DNA from: Peristeroidobacter soli | GTDB lineage: Bacteria > Pseudomonadota > Gammaproteobacteria > Steroidobacterales > Steroidobacteraceae | Direction of reading: 5' to 3' | Length of the DNA: 64,000 nt | Assembly (NCBI RefSeq): GCF_004138485.1 | Contig: NZ_ML142848.1 | Coordinates: forward strand, 1,524,640-1,588,639 | Shown: positions 43,187 through 52,563 of the stretch, piece by piece | Position numbering within the stretch: position 1 is the first letter of the stretch | Layout of the letters: each line of letters opens with the position of its first letter | Notes under the pieces: generated by a model | Told to the model about the DNA's origin: nothing | Database searches by the model: none | What the model saw: the letters and a program-made list of their open reading frames with translations, nothing else | Position numbers and translations under genes: made by a program

Positions 43187-44332
43187 TCAAAGCTTGCAGA
43201 GCCGCTCGGCCGCCGCTTCCAGGGTCGAGTCGTTCTTGGCAAAGCAGAAGCGCAGGACGTTGAGCTTCGGTGGCGCCGTGTAGAACGGCGAGACCGGGAT
43301 CGAGGCCACGCCGGCTTCGCGCAACACGCGGTCGGCGAACTCGACGTCCGTCTGGTCGGTGATGGCACTGAAATCCAGCAGCTGGAAATAACTTCCAGCG
43401 GCTGGGGTCCAGCTGAAACTCGAATCGCGCAGCAGCTCGAGAAAACGATCGCGCTTGGCCTGATAGAACGCACTCAATCCTGCGTTGTGCTCCGGCACTT
43501 CCTTGAGGAAGTCCGCGATCGCCAGCTGCAGCGGATGCGCGATGCTGAATGTATTGAACTGATGTACTCGCCGGATCTCGCGAGTGATATCCGGCGGCGC
43601 CACCGCGTAGCCGACGCGCCAACCCGTCGCATGCATCGTCTTGCCGAACGAGAACACGGCGACGCCGCGCTCATACAACTCGGGATGCTCGACGAGGCTC
43701 GCGTGACGAGCGCCGTCGTAAATCATGTGTTCGTAGACTTCGTCTGAAATCACCAACGCATCGGTCGGCCTGAGGATCTCCGCGAGAATGTCCAACTCCT
43801 TGCGCGGAATCACCGTCGTCACCGGATTGTGCGGCGTATTGATCATCACCAGCCGCGTGCGCGGCGTGATCGCGGCACGCACACGATCCCAATCGATCTG
43901 GAACCTCGGCGGATCGAGCGGAATATGAATCGGCCGACCGCCCGCCGAGATCACCGCCGGCGCGTACGAATCGTAGGAAGGATCGAACAGGATCACTTCC
44001 TCGCCCGGATGCACCAGCGAGACGACGGCGGAAAAGATCGCCTCGGTCGCCCCGAGCGTGACCGTAATTTCACTATCGAGATTGGGGAGGCGGCCGTAAC
44101 TCGCCGCGAGCTTCAGCGCGATTTGTTCGCGCAACTCCGCGACACCAATCATCGGGGCGTACTGGTTCTGGCCCGCCGCGACGTGGTGAGCAAGCAGGTC
44201 CTTCAACCTGGCAGGCGCATCGTAGTCGGGAAACCCTTGCGCCAGATTGATCGCGCCCAGCTCCCGGGCACGATTGGTCATCACGGTAAAAATCGTCGTG
44301 CCGATGTGCGGCAGTTTCGAACGGATCTTCAT
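43187..44332 (-). CDS. Class I PLP aminotransferase, methionine aminotransferase-like (YbdL type)
   Basis: This 381-residue aminotransferase of fold type I has INLAQGFPDYDAPARL and YAPMIGVAELREQIA early. TLGATEAIFSAVVSLVHPGEEV covers the PLP-phosphate region, and NTPHNPVTTV carries the carboxylate-side Asn. SDEVYEHMIYDG holds the Asp/Tyr ring contacts, and SFGKTMHATGWRVGY has the Schiff-base Lys. The pattern fits YbdL-like methionine/aromatic transaminases, which use keto-acid acceptors such as 4-methylthio-2-oxobutyrate. The ATG at 44332 is chosen over a GTG at 44344. It sits between fecR and the polyamine block but has no clear link to either. Confidence 0.87.
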   Translation of the reverse strand: MKIRSKLPHIGTTIFTVMTNRARELGAINLAQGFPDYDAPARLKDLLAHHVAAGQNQYAPMIGVAELREQIALKLAASYGRLPNLDSEITVTLGATEAIFSAVVSLVHPGEEVILFDPSYDSYAPAVISAGGRPIHIPLDPPRFQIDWDRVRAAITPRTRLVMINTPHNPVTTVIPRKELDILAEILRPTDALVISDEVYEHMIYDGARHASLVEHPELYERGVAVFSFGKTMHATGWRVGYAVAPPDITREIRRVHQFNTFSIAHPLQLAIADFLKEVPEHNAGLSAFYQAKRDRFLELLRDSSFSWTPAAGSYFQLLDFSAITDQTDVEFADRVLREAGVASIPVSPFYTAPPKLNVLRFCFAKNDSTLEAAAERLCKL

Positions 44333-44520
44333 CTCCGCCCCCACGGATAATCAGGCGCGCATTGTCGCCGATGCTTCAGGCGGCGGCGATAGCAGGCAGG
44401 GAACATCTGATCAATTGCCACTATTCGACTTCATCGGCTTCGATCGGCGAAGCATTTCAATCAGTTGCAAACTTGCCGGGACCAGGGAAGTCGATTAATC
44501 AGAGCTTCAGTAGGTCTTAT

Positions 44521-45357
44521 TTATTTAGCAGCAGCCGCCATCTGCATGTCACGCAAGCGGCGTTTTTCCTGGCGCGCCATGAAGATGCCGGCCAGGATGA
44601 CACCGATGGTCACGAGAAGCACGATGATGGTGGCGAGCGCGTTGATGTCCGGGCTCACTCCCAGGCGTACCTTGGAAAAGATCACCATGGGCAGTGTGCT
44701 CGAGCCCGGGCCGGATACGAAGCTGGTGACCACCAGGTCGTCCAGCGAAATCGTGAACGACAGCAGCCAGCCGGAAACCAGCGCCGGTGCGATGATCGGC
44801 AAGGTGATGAGAAAGAATATCTTCGCCGGTCGCGCGCCCAGATCCATCGCCGCCTCTTCCAGCGAATCATCGAGCGAGGACAGTCTGGACTGCACGATCA
44901 CCGTCACGTACGCCAGCGTCAGTGTCATGTGAGCGATGGTGATGGTCGTGAAGCCCCGGCCGGCGGGCCAGCCGAAGGCCCCCTCCATCACCACGAACAA
45001 CATCAGCAGCGACAGACCAGTGATGACTTCCGGCATGACCAGCGGCGCAGTCGTCATGCCCGACAACAGCGTGCGGCCACGAAACTTGCCGAAGCGCGCC
45101 AGCGCCAGTCCGGCCAGTGTGCCGAGAATGACGGCGCCTGTGGCGTTGATCGCCGCGATCTTCAAGGACAGCCACGCGGCATCCAGGATCTGGCGGTTCT
45201 CGAGCAGGCGACCGTACCACTGGGTCGAGAAGCCGCCCCACACTGTGACCAGTCGCGACTTGTTGAACGAGTAGACGATCAGCGACAGGATGGGGATGTA
45301 GAGGAACGCGAAGCCGAACACGAGCACGGAAATGCGGAACGTCGATGACTGCTTCAT
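44521..45357 (-). CDS. potI: Putrescine/spermidine ABC transporter permease
   Basis: This 278-residue inner-membrane permease has six hydrophobic segments. The EAA loop is SLEEAAMDLGARPAKIFFLITLP (quoted as EEAAMDLGARPAKIF), which docks with the ATPase. FLYIPILSLIVYSFNKSR opens the protein, a hallmark of PotI/PotC. Its ATG at 45357 overlaps the potH stop (ATGA), and it is the last gene of potFGHI. The transporter brings putrescine from the periplasm into the cell. A 176-bp gap follows up to the start region of the aminotransferase gene. Confidence 0.92.
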   Translation of the reverse strand: MKQSSTFRISVLVFGFAFLYIPILSLIVYSFNKSRLVTVWGGFSTQWYGRLLENRQILDAAWLSLKIAAINATGAVILGTLAGLALARFGKFRGRTLLSGMTTAPLVMPEVITGLSLLMLFVVMEGAFGWPAGRGFTTITIAHMTLTLAYVTVIVQSRLSSLDDSLEEAAMDLGARPAKIFFLITLPIIAPALVSGWLLSFTISLDDLVVTSFVSGPGSSTLPMVIFSKVRLGVSPDINALATIIVLLVTIGVILAGIFMARQEKRRLRDMQMAAAAK

Positions 45358-46361
45358 CGATGCGCTCCACGAGCTTCGGCAGCCTGCGCCCGCTGCAACA
45401 ACACGATCGGAATCACCAGCAGCAACAACAACGCAATCGCCACGGCACACGCCGCCGGCCAATCGCGCTTGGTGAAGAACACCTGCCACAGCACCTTGCC
45501 GATCATCAACGAGTCCGACGGGCCCAACAGCTCCGGAATCACGAACTCGCCGACCGCCGGGATGAACACCAGCATGGAGCCGGCGACGATGCCCGGCAGG
45601 GACAACGGCAGCGTGATGGTCATGAACGTCTTGAACGGCCGCGCGCCCAGATCCGCCGCCGCTTCGAGCAAGGTCAGATCCATTTTTTCCAGGTTGGAAT
45701 ACAGCGGCAGGATCATGAACGGCAGGTACGAGTACACGATGCCGACGTAGATCGCGAAGTCCGTCTGCAACATCACGATGGGCTCGTCGATGAGCCCGGT
45801 CCACATCAGGAAATTATTGATGAGCCCGTTGTTCTTGAGAATGCCGATCCACGCGTACACCCGCAGCAGGAACGACGTCCAGAACGGCAGAATCACCATC
45901 ATCAATAGGATGTGACGCCACGTCGACTGCGCACGAGCCACCGCATACGCCATCGGATAGCCGATCAGCAGACACAGCACGGTGGAGATCCCCGCGACCT
46001 TGATCGAGTTGAGATAAGCCTTCCAGTACAGGCTGTCCTCGACCATGCTGTAGAAGTTCTTCAGATGCACGTTGATCTGCATCACGCCGCCTTCCATCCA
46101 CTGCACCAGCGGTTGATAGGGCGGAATGCCGATGCGCGCATCCGAGAACGCGATCTTCAGAACGATGATGAACGGGACCAGGAAGAACAGCAGCAGCCAG
46201 AAATAAGGGATGGCCGCGACCGCCGTGCGCCCCGTGATTCCCCAGCGCACCAGACGGGCCTGCGTCCAGCGATACGGCGGCAGGCGGTGCAGGAAATCGA
46301 GAATCAGCTGAACTCCCGCGGAGTGACGATGGCGGCGCGGCGCTTCAGCACGCGCGCTCAT
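45354..46361 (-). CDS. potH: Putrescine/spermidine ABC transporter permease
   Basis: This 335-residue inner-membrane permease partners PotI. Hydrophobic segments begin at about residue 50 (IPYFWLLLFFLVPFIIVLKIAFSD, quoted in part). Further family marks are LLRVYAWIGILKNNGLIN and the EAA loop LLEAAADLGARPFKTFMTITLP. The ending GKVLWQVFFTKRDWPAACAVAI is typical of PotH/PotB. Its start overlaps the potG stop and its stop overlaps the potI start, so the three are translated as a chain. The N-terminal 45 residues are cytoplasmic and basic. Confidence 0.92.
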   Translation of the reverse strand: MSARAEAPRRHRHSAGVQLILDFLHRLPPYRWTQARLVRWGITGRTAVAAIPYFWLLLFFLVPFIIVLKIAFSDARIGIPPYQPLVQWMEGGVMQINVHLKNFYSMVEDSLYWKAYLNSIKVAGISTVLCLLIGYPMAYAVARAQSTWRHILLMMVILPFWTSFLLRVYAWIGILKNNGLINNFLMWTGLIDEPIVMLQTDFAIYVGIVYSYLPFMILPLYSNLEKMDLTLLEAAADLGARPFKTFMTITLPLSLPGIVAGSMLVFIPAVGEFVIPELLGPSDSLMIGKVLWQVFFTKRDWPAACAVAIALLLLLVIPIVLLQRAQAAEARGAHR

Positions 46362-47500
46362 TCGCTCAGCACCACGGGACTGGAGGCATGCCAGCTCAGA
46401 TACACCGTCTGCTCCCAGGTGATGGAATCGTCGGCATGCCGATACGTGTTGGGCTGCGTGACGCGCACGATCTTGTTGGAAGCGAGCTGCACCAGATACA
46501 CGGACATGTCGCCCATGTACGCGATCTCCTTGACCACGCCTTGCGTGACGTTGTCGGTCTGCGCGGGCTTCTCGGTGGAGATATTGATCTTCTCCGGACG
46601 AATCGCGGCGGACACCACCGCGTCGGGCGCCGAGCTCACGCCGTGGTCGACGTAGACCGTGCCGCCCATCTCGGGCGAGTCGATGCGCACGTGATCCGGC
46701 TCGTCCTCGATCAACCGGCCTTCGAACATGTTCACGTTACCGATGAACTCGGCGACGAACCGGCTGTTCGGATACTCGTAGATGTCCTTGGGCGTGCCGA
46801 CCTGGATGATCTCGCCCTGGTTCATCACGCCGATGCGCGACGACAGCGTCATCGCTTCTTCCTGGTCGTGGGTCACGACCACGAACGTCACGCCGAGCTG
46901 TTCCTGGAGATTCACCAGCTCGAACTGCGTGTGCTCGCGCAGTTTCTTGTCGAGCGCGCCGAGCGGCTCGTCGAGCAGCAGCAGCTTGGGACGCTTCACC
47001 AGCGACCGCGCCAATGCGACGCGCTGCCGCTGACCGCCCGACAGCTGATGCGGTTTGCGTTTGGCGAACTGCTGAAGCCGCACGAGCTTGAGCATGTCGT
47101 CGACGCGCGTAGCGATCTCGTCCTTGGCCACGCCGTCCTGCTTCAGGCCGAACGCAACGTTCTGCTCCACTGTCATGTGCGGAAACAGCGCGTACGACTG
47201 GAACATCATGTTCACCGGCCGCTCGTACGGCGGCAGATCGGTCACGTCGACGCCGTCGATGAAGAGCTTGCCGCTGGTGGGCTCTTCGAAGCCCGCCAGC
47301 ATGCGCAGCAGCGTGGTCTTGCCGCAGCCCGAGCCGCCGAGCAGGCAGAACAGCTCCTTCTTGTAGATCTTCAGCGAGACGTTGTTGACCGCGACGAAGT
47401 CACCGAATTTCTTGGTGACACGATCGATGTGCACGTAAGGAACAGCTTGCGGATCGTTCCAGACCGCAAGCTGTTGCTGGGGCCGCGGATTCGTGGCCAT
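46358..47500 (-). CDS. potG: Putrescine ABC transporter ATP-binding protein
   Basis: This 380-residue ATPase has Walker A GGSGCGKTTLLRMLAG, Q-loop NMMFQSYALFPHMTV, signature LSGGQRQRVALARSL, Walker B LLLLDEPLGALDKKLR and H-loop VVTHDQEEAM, all intact. The C-terminal TOBE-like region (from about residue 285, RFVAEFIGNVNMFEG) is the regulatory domain of this subgroup. The ATG at 47500 is chosen since the family begins close to FGDFVAVNNVSL; the longer in-frame opening upstream runs into potF and lacks similarity. It lies 20 bp after potF. Confidence 0.94.
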   Translation of the reverse strand: MATNPRPQQQLAVWNDPQAVPYVHIDRVTKKFGDFVAVNNVSLKIYKKELFCLLGGSGCGKTTLLRMLAGFEEPTSGKLFIDGVDVTDLPPYERPVNMMFQSYALFPHMTVEQNVAFGLKQDGVAKDEIATRVDDMLKLVRLQQFAKRKPHQLSGGQRQRVALARSLVKRPKLLLLDEPLGALDKKLREHTQFELVNLQEQLGVTFVVVTHDQEEAMTLSSRIGVMNQGEIIQVGTPKDIYEYPNSRFVAEFIGNVNMFEGRLIEDEPDHVRIDSPEMGGTVYVDHGVSSAPDAVVSAAIRPEKINISTEKPAQTDNVTQGVVKEIAYMGDMSVYLVQLASNKIVRVTQPNTYRHADDSITWEQTVYLSWHASSPVVLSE

Positions 47501-47520
47501 GCAGTGTCTTACTTTGTTTG

Positions 47521-48672
47521 TTATTGACCGGTGGTGAACTTCTGCCACAGGCGCGCCATGGTCGCGGTGGCCTGTTCGCCGTAAGCCAGCGACGGGAACA
47601 GCTTGGCCTTCACTTCCGGCGTCGGATACACGCCCGGATCGTTCTTCACCTCTTCCTTCACCATCGTCAGCGAGTCGGCGTTGCCGTTGGCGTAGTTGAC
47701 GAAGTTGGAATTGTTGGCCGCGACCTGCGGATCCATCAGATAGTTGATGAAGGCATGCGCATTCTTCGGGTGCTTGGCATCGGCCGGGATGGCCAGCATG
47801 TCGAACCACACGATGGTGCCTTCCTTCGGAATCGAGTACGCGATCTTCACGCCCTGGCCGGCTTCGGCGGCACGGTCGCGTGCCTGCAGGATGTCACCGC
47901 TCCAGCCGACCGCGATACACAGATCGCCGTTGGCCAGATCGTCGATGTACTGCGAGGAGTGAATCTTGCGGATGTACGGACGGATCAGCTGCAGCTTCTC
48001 GGCCGCGGCGGTCAGGTCCTCGTCCTTCTGGCTGTTCGGATCGCGGCCCATCCATTGCAGCACCACCTTGAGGATTTCATCCGGCGCGTCCAGCACGGAG
48101 ATGCCGCAGTCCTTGAACTTGGCGATTTCCTTGGGATCGAAAATCTGATTCCAGGAATCGAGCGGCTTGTCGCCCAGGATCTTCTTGACCTTGTCGACGT
48201 TGTAGCCGATGCCGGTGGTGCCCCACAGGTAGGTCACGGAATGTTCATTGCCCGGATCGTGGAGCGCGACGCGCTGCTGAATGTCCGGATCCATGTGCGA
48301 CAGGTTCGGGATCTGGCTCTTGTCCAGCTTCTGGAACACGCCCGCCTTGATCTGGCGCTCCAGGAACGAGGCCGACGGCACCACCACGTCGAAACCGGAA
48401 TTGCCGGCCAGCAGGCGGGTCTCGAGCATGTCGTTGGAGTCGAAGACATCGTAGGTGACCTTGATGCCGGTCTTCTCCTCGAAGTTCTTGATGGTGTCCT
48501 CGGCGATGTAGTCCGACCAGTTGTAAACGTGCAGGACCTTTTCTTCGGCGGCGGCGGCGCCCGGAGCGTCGGCCTGTTTTGCTTCTTCCTTCTTGCCGCA
48601 GGCAGCGACGGCCAGAGCGATCGCCGTGACGACCAGCCCGGCGCGCAGTGAACTGTTGAACGCCCTACTCAT
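47521..48672 (-). CDS. potF: Putrescine-binding lipoprotein of ABC transporter
   Basis: This 383-residue polyamine-binding protein delivers putrescine to PotHI. The start at 48672 has GGGGAG 8 nt upstream. The N-terminus has a lipobox (AIALAVAACGKK), so it is likely membrane-anchored rather than free. Ligand-site markers of PotF/SpuD are HVYNWSDYIAEDTI, VFDSNDMLETRLL, VVPSASFLERQI and YLWGTTGIGYNVDK. The Shine-Dalgarno sequence sits at the edge of a stable hairpin. First of the potFGHI operon, 63 bp after the SpuC-like aminotransferase gene. Confidence 0.93.
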   Translation of the reverse strand: MSRAFNSSLRAGLVVTAIALAVAACGKKEEAKQADAPGAAAAEEKVLHVYNWSDYIAEDTIKNFEEKTGIKVTYDVFDSNDMLETRLLAGNSGFDVVVPSASFLERQIKAGVFQKLDKSQIPNLSHMDPDIQQRVALHDPGNEHSVTYLWGTTGIGYNVDKVKKILGDKPLDSWNQIFDPKEIAKFKDCGISVLDAPDEILKVVLQWMGRDPNSQKDEDLTAAAEKLQLIRPYIRKIHSSQYIDDLANGDLCIAVGWSGDILQARDRAAEAGQGVKIAYSIPKEGTIVWFDMLAIPADAKHPKNAHAFINYLMDPQVAANNSNFVNYANGNADSLTMVKEEVKNDPGVYPTPEVKAKLFPSLAYGEQATATMARLWQKFTTGQ

Positions 48673-48680
48673 CAGGAATA

Positions 48681-48707
48681 CTCCCCGCAACGTTGGTTGT
48701 TGCGGGG
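48681..48707 (-). promoter_or_regulatory. Hairpin covering the potF ribosome binding site
   Basis: CCCCGCAAC (48683-48691) and GTTGCGGGG (48699-48707) pair perfectly with a 7-base loop. On the minus strand, the potF Shine-Dalgarno sequence GGGGAG (complement of 48681-48686) overlaps one arm. It could also act as a terminator-like stem for the aminotransferase gene upstream, but it has no T-tract. Confidence 0.5.
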
Positions 48708-48735
48708 GAGCGTAACGCAGAAGCAGGGGCCTGGG

Positions 48736-50124
48736 CTACAACCTGCCCTGCCGATGTAACTCGTCCCGGGTCTGATCCAAAGCGGCGCGCGCCTTTTCGA
48801 CCAGTTCATCGATTTGCGCATGCGTGATGACCAAAGGCGGTGCAACGATCATGGTGTCACGCACCGCTCGCATCACCAGCCCATTGGCGATGCACAGGTC
48901 CCGGCAGATGACACCCACTTCGCCGGGGTCCGGGAAGTTCTGCCGCTTGGCCTTATCCTTGACCAGCTCGAGCGCGCCGATCAGTCCCACGATGCGAGCT
49001 TCACCCACCAAAGGATGGGACGCCAGCTCCGCCCAGCGCCGTTGCAAGTACGGCCCCACGTCGTCGTTGACCCGTGCGACGATGCGCTCGTCACGCAGGA
49101 TCTTGATGGCGGCGCAGGCAACCGCGCAGGCCACCGGATGCCCCGAGTACGTGAAACCGTGGTTGAACTCGCCGGCCTTGACGGTCATGACCTCGGCCAC
49201 CCGGTCGCCGACCATGACCCCGCCGATCGGCAGATAGCCCGAGGACAGGCCTTTGGCGATGGGCATCAGGTCGGGCCGGATGCCGAAATATTCCGAGCCG
49301 AACCAGCGGCCGGTGCGGCCGAAGCCGCAGATGACCTCGTCGGCGATCAGCAAGATGCCGTATTTGTCGACGATGCGCTGGATCTCGGGCCAGTAGGTCG
49401 ACGGCGGGATGATGACGCCGCCCGCGCCCTGGATGGGCTCGCCGATGAACGCGGCGACTTTCTCCGGACCGACCTGCAGGATCTTTTCTTCGAGCGCCCG
49501 CGCCGCGACCAGGCCGAACTCTTCGGGCGACAGGTCGCCGCCTTCGCCGAACCAATAGGGCTGACGGATGTGCACGATGCCAGGAATAGGCAAGCCGCCC
49601 TGCTCGTGCATGGGCTTCATGCCGCCCAGGCTGGCACCGGCCATGGTGCTGCCGTGATACGCATTGTGACGACTGATGATGACGGTGCGTTCGGGCTGCC
49701 CGAGCACGTTCCAGTAATGACGCACGGTGCGCACGACGGTGTCGTTCGCTTCCGAACCTGAACCGGTGAAGAACACGTGCTTGAACTGCGGCGGCGTCAC
49801 TTCGGACAGCAACCGCGCCAGCTCGATGGCCGGCGGATGAGCGACCTGGAAGAAGCTGTTGTAATACGGCAGCTCCTGCATCTGCTGGTAAGCGGCGTCG
49901 GCCAGCTCACGCCGGCCGTACCCCAGATTCACACACCACAGCCCGGACATGCCGTCGAGAATGCGACGGCCGCCGGACTCATATAAGTACACGCCCTCGG
50001 CGCGCGTAATGACCCGCGTGCCTTTCTTGCTCAGCGCCGCGTGGTCGGTGAATGGATGGATGTAATGGGCGGCATCGAGCGCCTGCCACTCACTGGTACT
50101 GCGATCGGGAATGGAAGACGCCAT
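48736..50124 (-). CDS. spuC: Putrescine/omega-amino-acid class III aminotransferase (SpuC-like)
   Basis: This 462-residue PLP enzyme is of the class III transaminase group. The Schiff-base Lys lies in LMPIAKGLSSGYLPIGG. Other marks are YESGGRRILDGMSGLWCVNLGYGR, FFTGSGSEANDTVVRTVR (phosphate-binding), ISRHNAYHGSTMAGASLGGM and IADEVICGFGRTG. Relatives convert putrescine plus pyruvate to 4-aminobutyraldehyde plus alanine. The gene lies between potF and puuA on the same strand, which supports polyamine use. The name spuC is by analogy; beta-alanine-type transaminases are similar. Confidence 0.82.
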   Translation of the reverse strand: MASSIPDRSTSEWQALDAAHYIHPFTDHAALSKKGTRVITRAEGVYLYESGGRRILDGMSGLWCVNLGYGRRELADAAYQQMQELPYYNSFFQVAHPPAIELARLLSEVTPPQFKHVFFTGSGSEANDTVVRTVRHYWNVLGQPERTVIISRHNAYHGSTMAGASLGGMKPMHEQGGLPIPGIVHIRQPYWFGEGGDLSPEEFGLVAARALEEKILQVGPEKVAAFIGEPIQGAGGVIIPPSTYWPEIQRIVDKYGILLIADEVICGFGRTGRWFGSEYFGIRPDLMPIAKGLSSGYLPIGGVMVGDRVAEVMTVKAGEFNHGFTYSGHPVACAVACAAIKILRDERIVARVNDDVGPYLQRRWAELASHPLVGEARIVGLIGALELVKDKAKRQNFPDPGEVGVICRDLCIANGLVMRAVRDTMIVAPPLVITHAQIDELVEKARAALDQTRDELHRQGRL

Positions 50125-50212
50125 GTTGACCCGCTGAGCTGTCCGCTACCGATTATCTAAAACGACGAAAATAAGCCATGGTGGTTACACGTCGAGCACT
50201 CGCGTGCCCGCC

Positions 50213-51547
50213 TCATACATTGAGTAGCAGGTGCTCGCGCTCCCACGAGCTGATCACCTGCAAAAACGTTTCGTATTCGTTCTCTTTCACGGCCGCGTAG
50301 GCGATGACGAAACGCTCGCCGAGGATCTCGATCAACGGCCGGCAGTCACGCAGCAGCCGCAGCGAATCTTCGATGTTGCGGGGAAGAGAGAACGGCAAGT
50401 CATACGCGCTGCCGGTGATGGGCTCGCTCGGCTTCAGTCCTTCGACCATGCCGAGATAGCCGCACGCCAGCGAAGCTGCGATGGCCAGGTAGGGATTCGC
50501 GTCGGCGCCGGCGATCCGGTTTTCGACACGACGATTCTTGGGATTCGACACCGGCACGCGTAGTCCCGCGGTCCGATTGTCATAACCCCATTGTGTATTG
50601 ATGGGCGCGGAGTAATGCCGCGTGATGCGCCGGTAGGAATTCACGTTCGGCGCGAACAGCGACATGGCGGCCGGCAGATACTTCTGCAGGCCGGCGATGT
50701 GCGAGAAGAACAGCGGCGACGGACGGCCTTCGGCATCGCTGAACACATTATTACCGGTGCGACGATCCACGATGCTCTGGTGGATGTGCATGGCGCTGCC
50801 CGGCTCGCGGGCCATCGGCTTGGCCATGAACGTCGCATACATCTTGTGACGGAGCGCGGCTTCGCGCGCCGTGCGCTTGAACAGGAACACCTGATCGGCG
50901 AGCGACAGCGCATTTCCATGCAACAGATTGATTTCCATCTGCGCGGCGCCGTCTTCGTGAATCAGCGTGTCGATCTCGATGTCCTGCGCTTCGCAGAACG
51001 CATACATGTCGTCGAACATCGGATCGAACTCGTTGACCGCCGCGATCGAATACGACTGACGCCCCACTTCGGGACGACCCGAGCGGCCGATCGGCGGCTT
51101 CAACGGATAGTCGGAGTCGGTGTTCGGCTCGACCAGATAGAACTCGAGCTCGGGTGCGACCACTGGATCCCAGCCGTGCTGCGCATACAGCTCGAGCACG
51201 TGCTGTAACACATAGCGCGGCGCCATCGTCACCGGCCGGCCGTCGGAATAGAAGCTGTCATGAATCACTTGCGCGGTCGGCTCGGCCGCCCAGGGCACCA
51301 CGCGAACGGTGCTCGGATCGGCCTTCATCACCACGTCGATTTCCGACGGGCTGATGGCGCGCTCCTCATCCGGATAATCGCCGGTGACCGTCTGCAAGAA
51401 GATGCTCTCGGGCAGTCGCATGCCTTCTTCTTCGGCGAACTTCGCCGCCGGCATCACTTTCCCGCGCGGCACGCCGGCCATGTCGGGAATGACTGCCTCA
51501 CACTCTGAAATGCCGTGTTCTTTGAAAAATTGTTGAATGGCGCTCAT
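50213..51547 (-). CDS. puuA: Glutamine-synthetase-family enzyme, likely gamma-glutamylputrescine synthetase
   Basis: This 444-residue enzyme has the glutamine synthetase fold. The N-terminal beta-grasp domain holds EAVIPDMAGVPRGKVMPAAKF, and the catalytic domain has VAPELEFYLVE, IHEDGAAQMEINLLHG, TFMAKPMAREPGSAMHIHQS and NPKNRRVENRIAGADANPYLA. The adenylylation Tyr loop of true GlnA is missing. PuuA joins L-glutamate to putrescine with ATP, the first step of the Puu pathway. puuD follows 3 bp upstream in the reading order (stop at 51551), so puuD-puuA are co-transcribed. A second PuuA-like gene lies just across the divergent promoter. Confidence 0.85.
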   Translation of the reverse strand: MSAIQQFFKEHGISECEAVIPDMAGVPRGKVMPAAKFAEEEGMRLPESIFLQTVTGDYPDEERAISPSEIDVVMKADPSTVRVVPWAAEPTAQVIHDSFYSDGRPVTMAPRYVLQHVLELYAQHGWDPVVAPELEFYLVEPNTDSDYPLKPPIGRSGRPEVGRQSYSIAAVNEFDPMFDDMYAFCEAQDIEIDTLIHEDGAAQMEINLLHGNALSLADQVFLFKRTAREAALRHKMYATFMAKPMAREPGSAMHIHQSIVDRRTGNNVFSDAEGRPSPLFFSHIAGLQKYLPAAMSLFAPNVNSYRRITRHYSAPINTQWGYDNRTAGLRVPVSNPKNRRVENRIAGADANPYLAIAASLACGYLGMVEGLKPSEPITGSAYDLPFSLPRNIEDSLRLLRDCRPLIEILGERFVIAYAAVKENEYETFLQVISSWEREHLLLNV

Positions 51548-51550
51548 ACA

Positions 51551-52315
51551 TCACCTTGCCGCTCTCTGGCGGGCACGCTCGCGCGCGGCTTCGCCAAAGG
51601 CAGCGAACAGCGCACGCGAAAAAGGGTTGTCCTGGAACTTCCACTCGGGATGCCATTGCAACCCGAGCGCGAGCGACGGTGCATCCGCCGCCCGAAAAGC
51701 TTCGATCACTCCATCCGGGGCCCGAGCCTCGACGAGGAGACCGGCACCCAAGGTCTGCACTCCCTGAGAGTGCAACGAATTCACTTTCAACCGCCGCTCA
51801 CCCGACAGCCGCGCGAGCAGCCCATCCGGTGTCAGCTCGATGTCATGCGCCGGGCCGTACTGCTCATCGAGCGGCGCCTCCGTGTCCTCGCGATGATTCT
51901 GGTAGCCCTGCACTTCGTGCAGCTTCTGCCAGAGCGTGCCGCCGAACGCGACATTCATCTCCTGGAAGCCGCGGCAGATCGCCAGTAGCGGCAAGCCCGC
52001 TTCGATCACTCGCGGAATCATCGGCAGCGTCGTCGCATCCCGATACGCGTCGTGCAACGTGCCCGGATCGCTGGCGGGACCGTTGTACCGATGCGGCTCG
52101 ACGTTCGATGGACTGCCCGTCAGCAGAATTCCATCGAAGTCCGCCAGCAGCTCACGCGCTTCCAATCCGTCTCCCAGCGAAGGAATCAGGACCGGCACCG
52201 CTTGAGCGCCTTCCGCCACCGCGGCGATGTATTTCTCGCCGACGCAGTGGAAGTAATGGTGGCCCAGCAGACGCCTGTCCGCCGGAATACCGATAAGGGG
52301 CCTGCGAGTTGACAC
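51551..52315 (-). CDS. puuD: Gamma-glutamyl-gamma-aminobutyrate hydrolase
   Basis: This 254-residue class I glutamine-amidotransferase-like hydrolase has the nucleophile Cys in LPLLAICRGFQEMNVAFGG and the catalytic His in ALGLQWHPEWKFQDNPFSRA, followed by the family tail. ILLTGSPSNVEPHRY is also characteristic. PuuD releases GABA from gamma-glutamyl-GABA, the last step of the Puu pathway. The GTG at 52315 (VSTRRPLIGIPADRR) is preferred to a TTG at 52333; neither has a clear Shine-Dalgarno sequence. It heads the minus-strand puuD-puuA-spuC-pot run. Confidence 0.88.
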   Translation of the reverse strand: MSTRRPLIGIPADRRLLGHHYFHCVGEKYIAAVAEGAQAVPVLIPSLGDGLEARELLADFDGILLTGSPSNVEPHRYNGPASDPGTLHDAYRDATTLPMIPRVIEAGLPLLAICRGFQEMNVAFGGTLWQKLHEVQGYQNHREDTEAPLDEQYGPAHDIELTPDGLLARLSGERRLKVNSLHSQGVQTLGAGLLVEARAPDGVIEAFRAADAPSLALGLQWHPEWKFQDNPFSRALFAAFGEAARERARQRAAR

Positions 52316-52469
52316 GTTTAAGATCTTTAACAACCGGCTGAATCAGCAGCCTGGTCGCGAGGCGTCATTTAACCACAACCGGAGCCCGGCCGCCCGTCCA
52401 GGATGGGAGGGTGGGGCTGAAATTCTCTATTTTCAATGGCTTAATGATGCCATATTGCTGGCCGCCCTC

Positions 52470-52499
52470 TTGCCGCCGGTCGCCGCGACTGGCTATCCT
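52470..52499 (+). promoter_or_regulatory. Possible sigma-70 promoter for the second puuA-like gene
   Basis: TTGCCG (52470-52475), an 18-bp spacer and TATCCT (52494-52499) precede the start at 52564. Upstream, ATGGC-TTAATGAT-GCCAT (52436-52455 region) is a small dyad that could be a regulator site in the 248-bp divergent gap. Confidence 0.35.
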
Positions 52500-52563
52500 C
52501 GCGGCAGTTACATCGCCCGGTGACGTCTCAGGGCGTCCCCAAATCTTAAACAGGTAAACCCTT

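Noticed and set aside
46388-47527. 379-residue plus-strand frame opposite potG
   Set aside because: Composition is the His/Leu/Arg-rich pattern of an antisense frame and potG is certain from its ATPase motifs.
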